Positions 9,022 through 20,869 of a stretch of 64,000 nucleotides of DNA are shown piece by piece. The stretch is from Sedimenticola selenatireducens DSM 17993 (GTDB lineage: Bacteria; Pseudomonadota; Gammaproteobacteria; Chromatiales; Chromatiaceae). A program made the translations under genes and the position numbers. The stretch's first letter is position 1; each line of letters opens with the position of its first letter. The stretch spans positions 77,751-141,750 of the forward strand of contig NZ_ATZE01000014.1 in the NCBI RefSeq assembly GCF_000428045.1, read 5' to 3'. The notes below the pieces were generated by a model. The model worked only from the letters and a program-made list of their open reading frames with translations, was not told the DNA's origin and did no database searches.

Positions 9022-9942
9022 ATGACAGAGACAGATAAAGAGATTGAGACGACAAAACAGAACCTCTGGTATATCCGGCGCGATGGCCAGATAAAGGGGC
9101 CATATCCCTGTGGTGGTGTCAGGCGCTTTGTCCTTCTCGGCCGGGTGACTATGGAGGATCAGGTAAGCAATGACAGGAAACAATGGCGGCCCGTCTCCGA
9201 GGTGCCGGATGTCATTCCACCGGAAGTCCGAAAGGCGTTGGCAGAAGGAGAGACGGATCTGCTGATCGCATCGCGCATGCGTGAGGATGAGCGAAATGGC
9301 CGTGAGCGGCGAGTTTCTGCCGATGATGCGGAATTCAAAAGGCGCAGAAAAGGGGAGCGCCGACAGGCAGAGCTGGAGATTATGCAGCACCATCGCGAGG
9401 CCAAGACCGACCTGCTGGAACGGAGAGGGAAAAAGCCGCTGCCGCTGTTTTCTATCGGTGTGGTTGGTGTCCTGGTGGTTCTGGCTATCGGTTTTGGTTT
9501 TTATCTGGGGGCGCCGGAATCGATACCGGACCCCGATTGTGAGAGCAAGCCGGCGCCCGGGGTCAACTGGCGCAATTGCAGGATGGACGGTGTACAACTG
9601 GATGCCGCCGATCTGGATCATGCGCTGTTGAACAACGGTATGTTCCGTCGGGCAAAGCTTTCAGGCGGTAAATTCAATGACAGTGACATGAAATATGTCG
9701 ACCTGTCGGAGTCGGACCTGAGCTATGCGGAGCTAAAACGTGCAGCGATGAAAGGGGCGACGCTGCGACATGCCGATTTATCCTATGCGGATCTAAGCGG
9801 GGCCGATCTCAGCTTTGCCGATCTAACCGGGGCCAATCTCGGTGGAGCGAAACTGCAGCAGGCGCGCCTCGATAACGCCATCTGGATCAATGGTGCGTCA
9901 TGCCTTCCCGGATCGGTGGGGAACTGTCTGGTTAAACAGTAA
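9022..9942 (+). CDS. GYF_2 - transmembrane - pentapeptide repeat protein
   Basis: A 306-residue protein in three parts. Residues 15-65 resemble a GYF_2 domain (WYIRRDGQIKGPY...), followed by a highly charged Arg/Glu/Lys linker (70-138). A membrane helix lies at about 141-163 (PLFSIGVVGVLVVLAIGFGF). After it come A(D/N)LSxADL-type pentapeptide repeats (about 185-290), which fold into a right-handed beta helix. The likely topology is N-terminus inside and repeats in the periplasm. It stands alone, divergent from fliK and convergent with amrA. No function is known to me; GYF_2 domains in bacteria usually bind peptides or act as adaptors. Confidence 0.8.
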   Translation: MTETDKEIETTKQNLWYIRRDGQIKGPYPCGGVRRFVLLGRVTMEDQVSNDRKQWRPVSEVPDVIPPEVRKALAEGETDLLIASRMREDERNGRERRVSADDAEFKRRRKGERRQAELEIMQHHREAKTDLLERRGKKPLPLFSIGVVGVLVVLAIGFGFYLGAPESIPDPDCESKPAPGVNWRNCRMDGVQLDAADLDHALLNNGMFRRAKLSGGKFNDSDMKYVDLSESDLSYAELKRAAMKGATLRHADLSYADLSGADLSFADLTGANLGGAKLQQARLDNAIWINGASCLPGSVGNCLVKQ

Positions 9943-9957
9943 CCGATGACACGATGG

Positions 9958-10539
9958 TCAAGGAAAGGACTCCGTAGTGTAGCGAAAAACACGGATGTTT
10001 TCCGACCAGTGATTGGCAGACAGTCCGGCCTTGATTTTCAACTGTGTAACAAAGGCCTTGGGGTCGGGAAGCTGTGCCCAGACGGAGGGAAGAAAGGTGC
10101 CCCGATGGTGTCCCTCTTCCAGGATCAGACCGTCTTTCCCAGGGCGAAGCAAGTTGATCAGATCCGCCTCCGAATCAAAAGTCAGTGGCTGTGCCGGTGT
10201 CAGCAGTGAGAGGTGGATATCCAGCAGCGGTAGCTCGGCTGCCGTAACCGAGGGAAATCGCGGGTCCTGAAAAGCCGCCGAGTAAGCGTTGGCCGCCACA
10301 TCGGCGACCAGGGGTTGGGTAGCCTCCAGGTGTCCGATACAGCCACGTAACTGGCCCTGCTTGAGCAGAGTGACAAAGGAAGCGCGTTGCTGTTGCAGTG
10401 GTGCTGTGTACGCGGTTGAGTCGACCGGCAGCGGCCGGCCATGTTGCAGCCCGTGGCGGATAGACGCTTCAGCCAGCGCAAGAAGTACTTCCCGATCACC
10501 CTCGCAGATCGGCTTTGTTATCTGATCAACTGAAGACAT
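9958..10539 (-). CDS. amrA: AmmeMemoRadiSam system protein A (AMMECR1 family)
   Basis: An AMMECR1-domain protein with the diagnostic LRGCIGHLEATQPL motif and the following DPRFPSVTAAELPLLDIHLSLLTP. I chose the ATG at 10539 (about 193 residues, starting MSSVDQITK) because a GGGG ribosome site lies just upstream; the frame stays open to 10602. It overlaps the end of amrB by 14 bases, so the two are coupled. AMMECR1, Memo and a radical SAM enzyme occur together in many prokaryotes as the AmmeMemoRadiSam set, whose substrate is not established. Cytoplasmic. Confidence 0.9.
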   Translation of the reverse strand: MSSVDQITKPICEGDREVLLALAEASIRHGLQHGRPLPVDSTAYTAPLQQQRASFVTLLKQGQLRGCIGHLEATQPLVADVAANAYSAAFQDPRFPSVTAAELPLLDIHLSLLTPAQPLTFDSEADLINLLRPGKDGLILEEGHHRGTFLPSVWAQLPDPKAFVTQLKIKAGLSANHWSENIRVFRYTTESFP

Positions 10540-11314
10540 AGGCCCCATATCCGACAACCCGGTCATGCGAGCCGGCGGTATCACCGGAGTTTCGAAGATC
10601 AACCGTCCTGGCCTTCAGGCCATGCTTTTTTGCCACCAGTAACAGCCCGCTCACCGGTGTTCTGCCACAGGCGCTGTGGTAGGTGAGGGCCTCCGGTCGC
10701 AGTGCTTCTATGGCGCGGGAAGTTTTCAGGTCCATTTCGGCGGCTGTTTCATAATCCAGGTAGTGACTGAGGTCGGAGCTGATGACAACCAGATTCCCGC
10801 TGTCATCCCAGATTTGCTCGATAACTTCGGCCACCTGCTCTGCCGTGGCATCCCCGACCAGCAGCGGTACGATGCTGAAATCCTCCAGTACTTCCTGCAG
10901 AAATGGCAGGTGGACCTCAATGCTGTGTTCTTCCTCGAATGCCATATCGTTCAGATTAAGCTGCGGCAATTCAGACAGTTTCTCCACGATCGGCCTGTCC
11001 ACCGGGATCAGCCCAAGCGGTGTCTGAAAATGGCTGGCGGAGCTATATACGATACCCCGGCAGGCCACCCGGTGGGCCGGTGCAAGCAGTATCACGCGAT
11101 GAATGCCTGCAGCGGCAGGACCCAGGGTGGCATAGGCGCTGCCGGCAATTGGTCCGGAGTAGATGTAGCCGGCATGCGGCGCTATCAGCGCCTTCGGTGT
11201 GCAAGTAATGACATTTTCCGCTGCGGCAATAAATTCCCTGACTTGTCTATGCAGGGTTGCCGGTTCGGCCGGGTAGAAAAGTCCGGCGACAGCCGGTTGC
11301 TTTATCGTATTCAT
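10526..11314 (-). CDS. amrB: AmmeMemoRadiSam system protein B (Memo family)
   Basis: A 262-residue Memo-family protein, related in fold to nonhaem iron extradiol dioxygenases. It begins with the typical MNTIKQPAVAGLFYPA and has the metal-site-like motifs IAPHAGYIYSGPIAGSAY, EHSIEVHLPFLQ and SSDLSHYLDYE, with the histidines expected at the active-site pocket. It is coupled to amrA downstream and divergent from amrS with a 93-base shared promoter region. The family length matches. The enzymatic reaction is not known. Confidence 0.94.
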   Translation of the reverse strand: MNTIKQPAVAGLFYPAEPATLHRQVREFIAAAENVITCTPKALIAPHAGYIYSGPIAGSAYATLGPAAAGIHRVILLAPAHRVACRGIVYSSASHFQTPLGLIPVDRPIVEKLSELPQLNLNDMAFEEEHSIEVHLPFLQEVLEDFSIVPLLVGDATAEQVAEVIEQIWDDSGNLVVISSDLSHYLDYETAAEMDLKTSRAIEALRPEALTYHSACGRTPVSGLLLVAKKHGLKARTVDLRNSGDTAGSHDRVVGYGAYVFS

Positions 11315-11407
11315 ATTCGGGTGTCCTGGTGCTGAATCGTACTGCTGAACAGGTCATGCGATTCTATAATCAAGTGTAGAGCATAGATGTTTTATTGAGG
11401 TGGCGAC

Positions 11408-12496
11408 ATGCAAGCAGCGGTGACCGACTATCCGACCCTATATTGGCACAGGCTGGATGAAGGCAGAGTACAGTGCGATCTCTGTCCGCGTGAGTGCAAA
11501 CTCAAGGAGGGGCAACAGGGGCTCTGTTTCGTGCGGGCCTGTCATGACGGAAAGGTGGTGTTGACCACCTATGGGCGCTCCAGCGGATATTGTATCGACC
11601 CAATCGAAAAGAAGCCGCTGAACCACTATCTGCCGGGTACCCCGGTACTCTCGTTCGGCACGGCTGGCTGCAATCTGAGCTGCCGTTTCTGCCAGAATTG
11701 GGATATGAGCAAGTCCCGGGAGATGGACACCCTGGCGGATGCCGCTTCCCCGATGGAGATTGCCGCAAAAGCCAGCCAGCTCGGCTGTCGCAGTGTGGCC
11801 TTTACCTATAACGATCCGGTGATTTTCATGGAGTATGCGGTGGATACCGCTATTGCCTGTCATGCACAGGGAATCCGTGCCGTTGCGGTGACCGCCGGTT
11901 ACATCATGCCGGAACCGCGGGTGGAGTTTTACAGGCACATGGACGCCGCCAATATCGACTTGAAATCGTTCAGCGACAAGTTCTATCACAAGCTGACTGG
12001 CGCCCATCTGCAGCCGGTTCTGGATACCCTTGTCTACCTGAAGGAGCAGACGTCTGTCTGGTTTGAGTTGACCACGCTGCTGATACCCGGTGAGAACGAC
12101 AGTGATGAAGAGCTCAGCCAGATGACCCGCTGGGTGGTGGCGAATCTCGGACCGGATGTGCCGATGCATTTTTCCGCCTTTCATCCGGACTGGAAAATGC
12201 TCAATCACCCACCGACCCCGGCGGCGACCCTGACCCGCGCCCGGGAGATTGCCCTGAGCAACGGGGTGCACCACGCCTACACCGGCAATGTGCATGACAC
12301 TGCCGGTGGCAGCACCTTTTGCTCCGGTTGCGGCAAGTTGCTGATTGAACGTGACTGGTATGAACTGGGGGAGTGGCATCTCACGCCGGATGGACACTGC
12401 GAATACTGTGGGGCAGCCTGTCCCGGGGTATTCGAGGAGAAGCCCGGTGACTGGGGTGCGAAACGCATGCCGGTGCGGATGGACGGTTATCTATAG
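11408..12496 (+). CDS. amrS: AmmeMemoRadiSam system radical SAM enzyme
   Basis: A 362-residue radical SAM protein of the PflA-like type. The [4Fe-4S] motif is C88-x3-C92-x2-C95 (AGCNLSCRFCQNW). An N-terminal four-cysteine region (CDLCPRECKLKEGQQGLC) and a C-terminal cysteine-rich zinc-like module (CSGCGKLL and CEYCGAACPG) flank the TIM barrel. It reads away from amrB and completes the three-gene set. It probably generates a 5'-deoxyadenosyl radical for an unidentified modification; a glycyl-radical activase role is possible, but no glycyl radical enzyme is nearby. Confidence 0.93.
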   Translation: MQAAVTDYPTLYWHRLDEGRVQCDLCPRECKLKEGQQGLCFVRACHDGKVVLTTYGRSSGYCIDPIEKKPLNHYLPGTPVLSFGTAGCNLSCRFCQNWDMSKSREMDTLADAASPMEIAAKASQLGCRSVAFTYNDPVIFMEYAVDTAIACHAQGIRAVAVTAGYIMPEPRVEFYRHMDAANIDLKSFSDKFYHKLTGAHLQPVLDTLVYLKEQTSVWFELTTLLIPGENDSDEELSQMTRWVVANLGPDVPMHFSAFHPDWKMLNHPPTPAATLTRAREIALSNGVHHAYTGNVHDTAGGSTFCSGCGKLLIERDWYELGEWHLTPDGHCEYCGAACPGVFEEKPGDWGAKRMPVRMDGYL

Positions 12497-12616
12497 ATCA
12501 CCTACATTCCTGACTATTACCCACATCACAACATCACTGGTTTGTGTCCGATTGAGACTGGCTAGGTAGGGCCGGTTCCGGGATAATGCCGGCTTTTTGC
12601 AGGAAACTATATCGGC

Positions 12617-13528
12617 ATGTGGTTCAAGAACCTTCAGATCTTCAGACTCCTTACCCCGTTTGAAATGACTCCCGAGACGCTGCATGAGCAATTGCTGGCG
12701 CGGGCGGCAAAAAGCTGTGGCAGCCTGGAGCCCGCCTCCTTCGGCTGGCAGCCGCCACTGGGCCGGGGGGCGGAACTGCTGACCCATGCGGTAAACGGTT
12801 GCATCATGATCTGCGCCAGGCGGGAAGAGCGGTTATTGCCCTCGTCCGTGGTTCGTGAGTTGCTGGAAGAGAAGGTTATTTCGATCGAAGAGGCGGAGGG
12901 GAGAAAGGTCCGGCGCAAGGAGCGGGAGGAGATCAAGGATGAACTGATCCATGACCTGCTGCCCCGTGCTTTTGTCAAATCGTCCGGTCACTACGCCTAT
13001 ATCGACACCCAGGCTAACTGGCTGGTGGTGGATGCGTCCAGTAGCAAGCGGGCCGAAGAGCTGGTCAGTCTGTTGCGTGAGACCCTGGGCTCGCTACCGG
13101 CAAAACCGCTTGAAGTGGCCCAGTCGCCGGCTTCCATCATGACCGCCTGGCTGAACGGATCCCTGCCATCGGCGGAGTTTCTGATTCAGGATGAGTGCGA
13201 ATTGCGCGATACGGTGGAAGAGGGTGGCATTATTCGCTGTAAGCGCCAGGATCTGGAGGGCGATGAATTGCGGATTCACCTGGAGGCGGGTAAACAGGTA
13301 GTCAAACTGGCCCTGGAATGGGGTGAACGACTGGGGTTTGTGCTGTCGGATGACATGTCGATCAAGCGTCTGAAATTTCTTGATCTGATCCTGGAAGAGG
13401 CGGCTGCCGCCGAGGCAGAGGACGCAGCTACCCGGTTCGATGTCGATTTCGCCCTCATGAGTCTTGAGCTCCGGGGGTTTATCACCCGGCTGGTTGAGAC
13501 CTTTGGCGGGTTGGCCGAGGAGAGCTGA
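12617..13528 (+). CDS. rdgC: Recombination-associated protein RdgC
   Basis: A 303-residue protein, the standard RdgC length. The opening MWFKNLQIFRL and the early FGWQPPLGR segment, together with the KVRRKEREEIKDELIHDLLPRAF stretch split over residues ~98-120, are characteristic. RdgC forms a ring dimer around DNA and limits RecA filament formation; it is associated with the nucleoid. It stands alone with its own leader and is convergent with queF. Identification is secure; regulation is not visible. Confidence 0.95.
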   Translation: MWFKNLQIFRLLTPFEMTPETLHEQLLARAAKSCGSLEPASFGWQPPLGRGAELLTHAVNGCIMICARREERLLPSSVVRELLEEKVISIEEAEGRKVRRKEREEIKDELIHDLLPRAFVKSSGHYAYIDTQANWLVVDASSSKRAEELVSLLRETLGSLPAKPLEVAQSPASIMTAWLNGSLPSAEFLIQDECELRDTVEEGGIIRCKRQDLEGDELRIHLEAGKQVVKLALEWGERLGFVLSDDMSIKRLKFLDLILEEAAAAEAEDAATRFDVDFALMSLELRGFITRLVETFGGLAEES

Positions 13529-13639
13529 CTTATCGGTGTCCCGGACGCGGCCCATGGGATTACCGCCTTATCGGGCTTTCCGTGAACGCCTTGAGCTGTT
13601 GGCTCCGGGCGTCCACGGGGACAACGCCGGTAAAATGGC

Positions 13640-14035
13640 TCAGGGCAGGGTGACCGGGACCGGTGGCTGCCAGTTTTCCGCCCGATGTTCGGCCACCACT
13701 GTGGTATAGATACCGCCACGTACATTGAAGTCTGCAGTCAGGCGCATGAAGCGGGGCTGGGTGGCCGCTACCAGATCACTTAGAATCCGGTTGGTCACCG
13801 CCTCATGAAAGGCTCCCTCATCCCTGAATGACCAGGCGTACATCTTCAGGGACTTCAGCTCGACGCAGAGTTTATCGGCAATGTACTCAATGGTGAGCTC
13901 AGCGAAGTCGGGCTGTCCGGTCTTCGGGCAGAGACAGGTAAACTCAGGTACCTCGATGCGGATGGTGTAGTCTCTTTCCGGCTGGGGATTGTCGAAAGTT
14001 TCCAAGGTCTTGCTGGGTTGGCTTGGCATGTGCAA
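13640..14035 (-). CDS. queF: NADPH-dependent 7-cyano-7-deazaguanine reductase QueF (type I)
   Basis: A 131-residue unimodular QueF that reduces preQ0 to preQ1 in queuosine biosynthesis. The catalytic cysteine is C36 in [11 protein letters not shown], with the catalytic aspartate D43 seven residues later, and the QueF signature [15 protein letters not shown] follows. The short form resembles the Bacillus type rather than the long bimodular enterobacterial type. An alternative start at the third residue is equally possible. It is convergent with rdgC and divergent from smc. The 205 bases between queF and smc are AT-rich and probably hold both promoters. Confidence 0.95.
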   Translation of the reverse strand: MHMPSQPSKTLETFDNPQPERDYTIRIEVPEFTCLCPKTGQPDFAELTIEYIADKLCVELKSLKMYAWSFRDEGAFHEAVTNRILSDLVAATQPRFMRLTADFNVRGGIYTTVVAEHRAENWQPPVPVTLP

Positions 14036-14240
14036 ATGTTCTCGATCTGTAGAAGAAATTCGGCGATTATACGGGAGTTGCCGGCCGGCCTGAAGCGAGT
14101 GCTTTAGATGGCCGGAAAAATATTAGATATAACAATTAATTAGCGTTAATAAACAATAAGATAAAAGAAATATTTAAAGTAAAATAACCAGACCTGGTTC
14201 TCTTGTGTCCGGGTCCGCCTAGCTGTATGTTACCGAGTCT

Positions 14241-17200
14241 ATGCGCTTAGAAAAAATCAAACTGGCCGGATTTAAATCCTTTGTCGATCCAACGACCGTG
14301 CACATCCCGAGTAATCTGGTCGGAATTGTCGGACCAAATGGCTGCGGAAAATCCAATGTAATTGATGCGGTTCGCTGGGTGATGGGCGAGAGCTCGGCCA
14401 AAATGCTGCGTGGCGAGTCGATGGCGGATGTCATTTTTAACGGTTCGACCAGCCGTAAGCCGGTCGGTACCGCCAGCATTGAACTGGTGTTTGATAACAG
14501 CGACGGTACTGCCGGCGGACAGTACGCCCAGTACAGCACTATTTCTGTAAAGCGCCAGGTCTCCAGGGACGGCCAGTCCAACTATTTGATGAACGGCGTG
14601 CGTTGCCGGCGGCGTGATATCACCGACCTGTTTCTGGGTACCGGGCTGGGTCCGCGCAGCTATTCCATTATCGAGCAGGGGATGATCTCGCGGCTGATTG
14701 AAGCCAGGCCGGAAGATCTGCGTGCCTTCCTGGAGGAGGCGGCCGGCATCTCCAAGTACAAGGAGCGGCGCCGCGATACCGAAAACCGGATTCGCCGCAC
14801 CAAAGAGAACCTGGACCGGCTGAACGATCTGCGCGATGAGATCGCCAAGCAGCTACAGCATCTGCAGCGCCAGGCCAATACCGCGGAGCGATACAAGGAG
14901 TACAAGGAACAGGAGCGCCGGCTCCAGGCCGAGCTGCTGGCGCTGCGCTGGCGCAGCATGGATGACGATATTAAGCGTCGGGACAAGGATATCCTGGAGC
15001 AGGAGACCGATCTGGAGGCAGCCATCGCCAAGCAACGGCGGCTGGAAGCCGAGATCGAAAAAGATCGTAGTGGTCATACAGAAGCCAATGACAGCTTCAA
15101 CGAGGTGCAGGGGCGTTTCTACGCGGTCGGCAGCGAAATCGCCCGTCTGGAGCAGTCGATTCAATACGCCAAGGAGAGTCGTGCCCAGTTCGAGCATGAT
15201 CTGCACCAGACCGAACAGGCGTGGCAGGAGTCCAGCGATCACCGTCAGCAGGACGAGGCGCGGCTTGAAGAGCTGAATGCCAGTCTGGAAGAGCAGGAGC
15301 CGTTGCTGGAGCAGGCGCGGGAGATCGAACTGGAATCCGCCGCCAGACTGGCCGATGCCGAGCAGGCCATGCAGTCCTGGCAGAATGAGTGGGAGCGATT
15401 TAATCATCAGGCGGCGGAACCGGCGCAGACGGCGCAGGTGGAACGCACCCGGATTAATCATCTTGATGACAAAAGCAGTCAGACCCAGAAACGACTTGAG
15501 CGGTTCATGGAGGAACAGGAGCGGCTGAATGATCAGCAACTGCTGGACAGTATCCAAACGCTGGAGTTGCAGGAGCAGGAGCGCGAGGAGCAGTCCGCGC
15601 TGCTGCAGGAGAATCTGGCCACGGCGGCCGACAGAATAACCACTATTCGCCAGGAAAACCTGCACACCGGACAGCAGCTGGACGAGGCGCGCGCGGCCCT
15701 GCAGACAGCACGCGGCCGTTACGCCTCGCTGGAAGCGCTGCAGCAGGCGGCATTGGGTAAACAGGAGCATGCGGTCACCGAGTGGCTGGAGACCCAGGGG
15801 TTGGGGAAGGCATCCCGACTGGCCCAGAAGATCGAGGTTGAGGACGGTTGGCAGCGGGCTGTGGAAACCGTACTGGGCTTTCATCTGCAGTCGGTTTGCA
15901 GCGATGGGCTGGATAACCTGGAAACGATGCTGACTACGTTTGAAGCCGGCACGCTCTCCCTGTTCGATACCAGTGTCGCCGGGGAAGAGCGACCAGCTGT
16001 CGCGGATGCACTGCTGAACCGGATCAACTCTCCCTGGCCGCTGAACGGTCTGCTCGGTAATGTCCGCACGGCAGATGATCTGGCCCATGCCTATGCCATG
16101 CGCGGCAGCTTGAAAGCCGACGAGTCTGTCATTACCCCGGACGGCATCTGGCTGGGCAGCAACTGGCTGCGTCTGAGTCGCGGAGAAGATGAGACCTCCG
16201 GAGTACTGGCGCGTGAACAGGAGATTCGCCAGCTGGATGAGCGTATCGCCGAGTTGGACGAACAGACGGAGCAGGCTTCAATCGCACTGGCCGAGGGGCG
16301 TGAGCAGCTGCATGCGGCCGAACAAGAGAAAGAGCTGGCACAGAAACAGCTCAATGAAGTTAACCGGGGTCTCTCTGAATTGCGTTCCCTGTTGACCGGC
16401 AAGCGAACCCGTGCGGAGCATCTGAAACACCGCGGCGAAACTATTCAGCGCGAGATGGATGAGTTACGCGACCAGGCCGAAAATGATCGGGATGAGCTGG
16501 AGATGTCCAGGGCTCGTCTGCATGCCGCCCTGGAGGAGATGGAAACACTGGGTGAGCGACGTGAAATGCTGGTACAGCAGCGCGAAACCCTCAGTCGGAC
16601 GCTGAACGAAATCCGTGAGGAGTCAAACCGGCAGCGCAATCAGGCCCATGCCGTCGCCCTGCAGATTGAATCCATGCGCAGTTCACACGCCTCCCTGACC
16701 CAGAGTCTGGAGCGCATGCAGGGGCAGCTTGCACATCTCACAGCACGCCGGGAAGAGCTGATGCACTCCCTGGAGGAGGGGCAGATACCGCTGCTTGAGA
16801 AGGGCGAGGCGCTGGAACAACAGCTTGCCCTGAGGGTGGAGGTCGAAGCAGAACTGGCCAAGGCGCGCGCGACTCTCGAAGAGATTGATGTCAGGGTCAG
16901 ACGGCTGGAACAGGAGCGGTCGGCCTGTGAGCAGGAAGTGATGCGTCAGCGCACCACCATGGACCAGGCCCGTATGAATCGGCAGGAGGTGCTGATTCGC
17001 TGCAAGACCGTGGAAGAACAGCTGAAAGAGACCGGTTTTCAGCGTGAACAATTGTTTCTTGAGTTGCCGGGCGAGGCCACTATTGATGAGTGGCAGCAAC
17101 TGGTAGAACAGATGGATGGGCGCATACGCCGCCTCGGACCGATTAATCTGGCAGCTATCGATGAGTACCAGGAACAGTCCGAGCGGATGAAATACCTGGA

Positions 17201-17747
17201 TGCCCAGCATGCCGATGTGACCGAATCTCTCGAAACCCTGGAGAACGCCATCCGCAAGATTGATCGGGAGACCCGCACCCGCTTCAAGGAGACCTTCGAC
17301 AAGGTCAATAGCGGTCTGCAGGAGAAGTTCCCCCGGCTGTTTGGCGGTGGGCATGCCTATCTTCAGTTGACTGGTGAGGATCTGCTGGACACCGGTGTCA
17401 CGGTCATGGCGCGACCGCCGGGCAAGCGCAATTCGAGTATTCATCTGCTGTCCGGTGGTGAAAAAGCGCTCACCGCGGTGGCCCTGGTATTCGCCATTTT
17501 TGAGCTGAATCCGGCACCGTTCTGTATGTTGGATGAGGTGGATGCACCGCTCGATGACGCCAATGTGGGGCGCTTCTGTGAACTGGTGAAATCCATGTCT
17601 GAACAGGTCCAGTTCATTTTTATCAGCCATAACAAGATCACCATGGAGATCGCCAATCAACTCACCGGTGTCACCATGCATGAACCGGGTGTATCACGTC
17701 TGGTCTCGGTGGATATTTCGGAGGCAGCCGAGCTGGCGGCCATGTAA
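14241..17747 (+). CDS. smc: Chromosome segregation ATPase SMC
   Basis: A 1168-residue structural maintenance of chromosomes protein. The N-terminal head starts MRLEKIKLAGFKSF and has Walker A GPNGCGKSNVID. Two long coiled coils (about 165-500 and 660-1000) flank a hinge near 510-650. The C-terminal head has the ABC signature LLSGGEKALTAVAL and the D-loop region MLDEVDAPLDDANV. SMC dimers with ScpAB compact and segregate the origin region. It is the first gene of smc-zipA-ligA. The presence of SMC argues against an Enterobacterales or Vibrio type that uses MukB. Confidence 0.97.
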   Translation: MRLEKIKLAGFKSFVDPTTVHIPSNLVGIVGPNGCGKSNVIDAVRWVMGESSAKMLRGESMADVIFNGSTSRKPVGTASIELVFDNSDGTAGGQYAQYSTISVKRQVSRDGQSNYLMNGVRCRRRDITDLFLGTGLGPRSYSIIEQGMISRLIEARPEDLRAFLEEAAGISKYKERRRDTENRIRRTKENLDRLNDLRDEIAKQLQHLQRQANTAERYKEYKEQERRLQAELLALRWRSMDDDIKRRDKDILEQETDLEAAIAKQRRLEAEIEKDRSGHTEANDSFNEVQGRFYAVGSEIARLEQSIQYAKESRAQFEHDLHQTEQAWQESSDHRQQDEARLEELNASLEEQEPLLEQAREIELESAARLADAEQAMQSWQNEWERFNHQAAEPAQTAQVERTRINHLDDKSSQTQKRLERFMEEQERLNDQQLLDSIQTLELQEQEREEQSALLQENLATAADRITTIRQENLHTGQQLDEARAALQTARGRYASLEALQQAALGKQEHAVTEWLETQGLGKASRLAQKIEVEDGWQRAVETVLGFHLQSVCSDGLDNLETMLTTFEAGTLSLFDTSVAGEERPAVADALLNRINSPWPLNGLLGNVRTADDLAHAYAMRGSLKADESVITPDGIWLGSNWLRLSRGEDETSGVLAREQEIRQLDERIAELDEQTEQASIALAEGREQLHAAEQEKELAQKQLNEVNRGLSELRSLLTGKRTRAEHLKHRGETIQREMDELRDQAENDRDELEMSRARLHAALEEMETLGERREMLVQQRETLSRTLNEIREESNRQRNQAHAVALQIESMRSSHASLTQSLERMQGQLAHLTARREELMHSLEEGQIPLLEKGEALEQQLALRVEVEAELAKARATLEEIDVRVRRLEQERSACEQEVMRQRTTMDQARMNRQEVLIRCKTVEEQLKETGFQREQLFLELPGEATIDEWQQLVEQMDGRIRRLGPINLAAIDEYQEQSERMKYLDAQHADVTESLETLENAIRKIDRETRTRFKETFDKVNSGLQEKFPRLFGGGHAYLQLTGEDLLDTGVTVMARPPGKRNSSIHLLSGGEKALTAVALVFAIFELNPAPFCMLDEVDAPLDDANVGRFCELVKSMSEQVQFIFISHNKITMEIANQLTGVTMHEPGVSRLVSVDISEAAELAAM

Positions 17748-17851
17748 GACATGGTTCAGGGCGCCGTCGATTTGATGAAAAGCGTACAAAAAACGCCATG
17801 GGCGCTGTACTATCAACCGCATGACACTGACACTAGTGAACCTGTAAACGA

Positions 17852-20706
<2,855 letters not shown>

Positions 20707-20869
20707 TACCGCGCAGTTATTGTCATTTAGCATCCGAATGTGCTTGCTGATATCGTTGGATCTGTCCCTAACTCTTTGTTTTTTATTGTTGTTTGGTATT
20801 TACTTAAGGTCCGTTTAGGGCTAAGCTGTGCGGCCTTTTCCTTCCCTGGTTCATATTCTGGAGACTCCA

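Noticed and set aside
14660-17681. Long antisense frames inside smc
   Set aside because: They mirror the repetitive, high-GC coiled-coil coding sequence of smc and are typical shadows.
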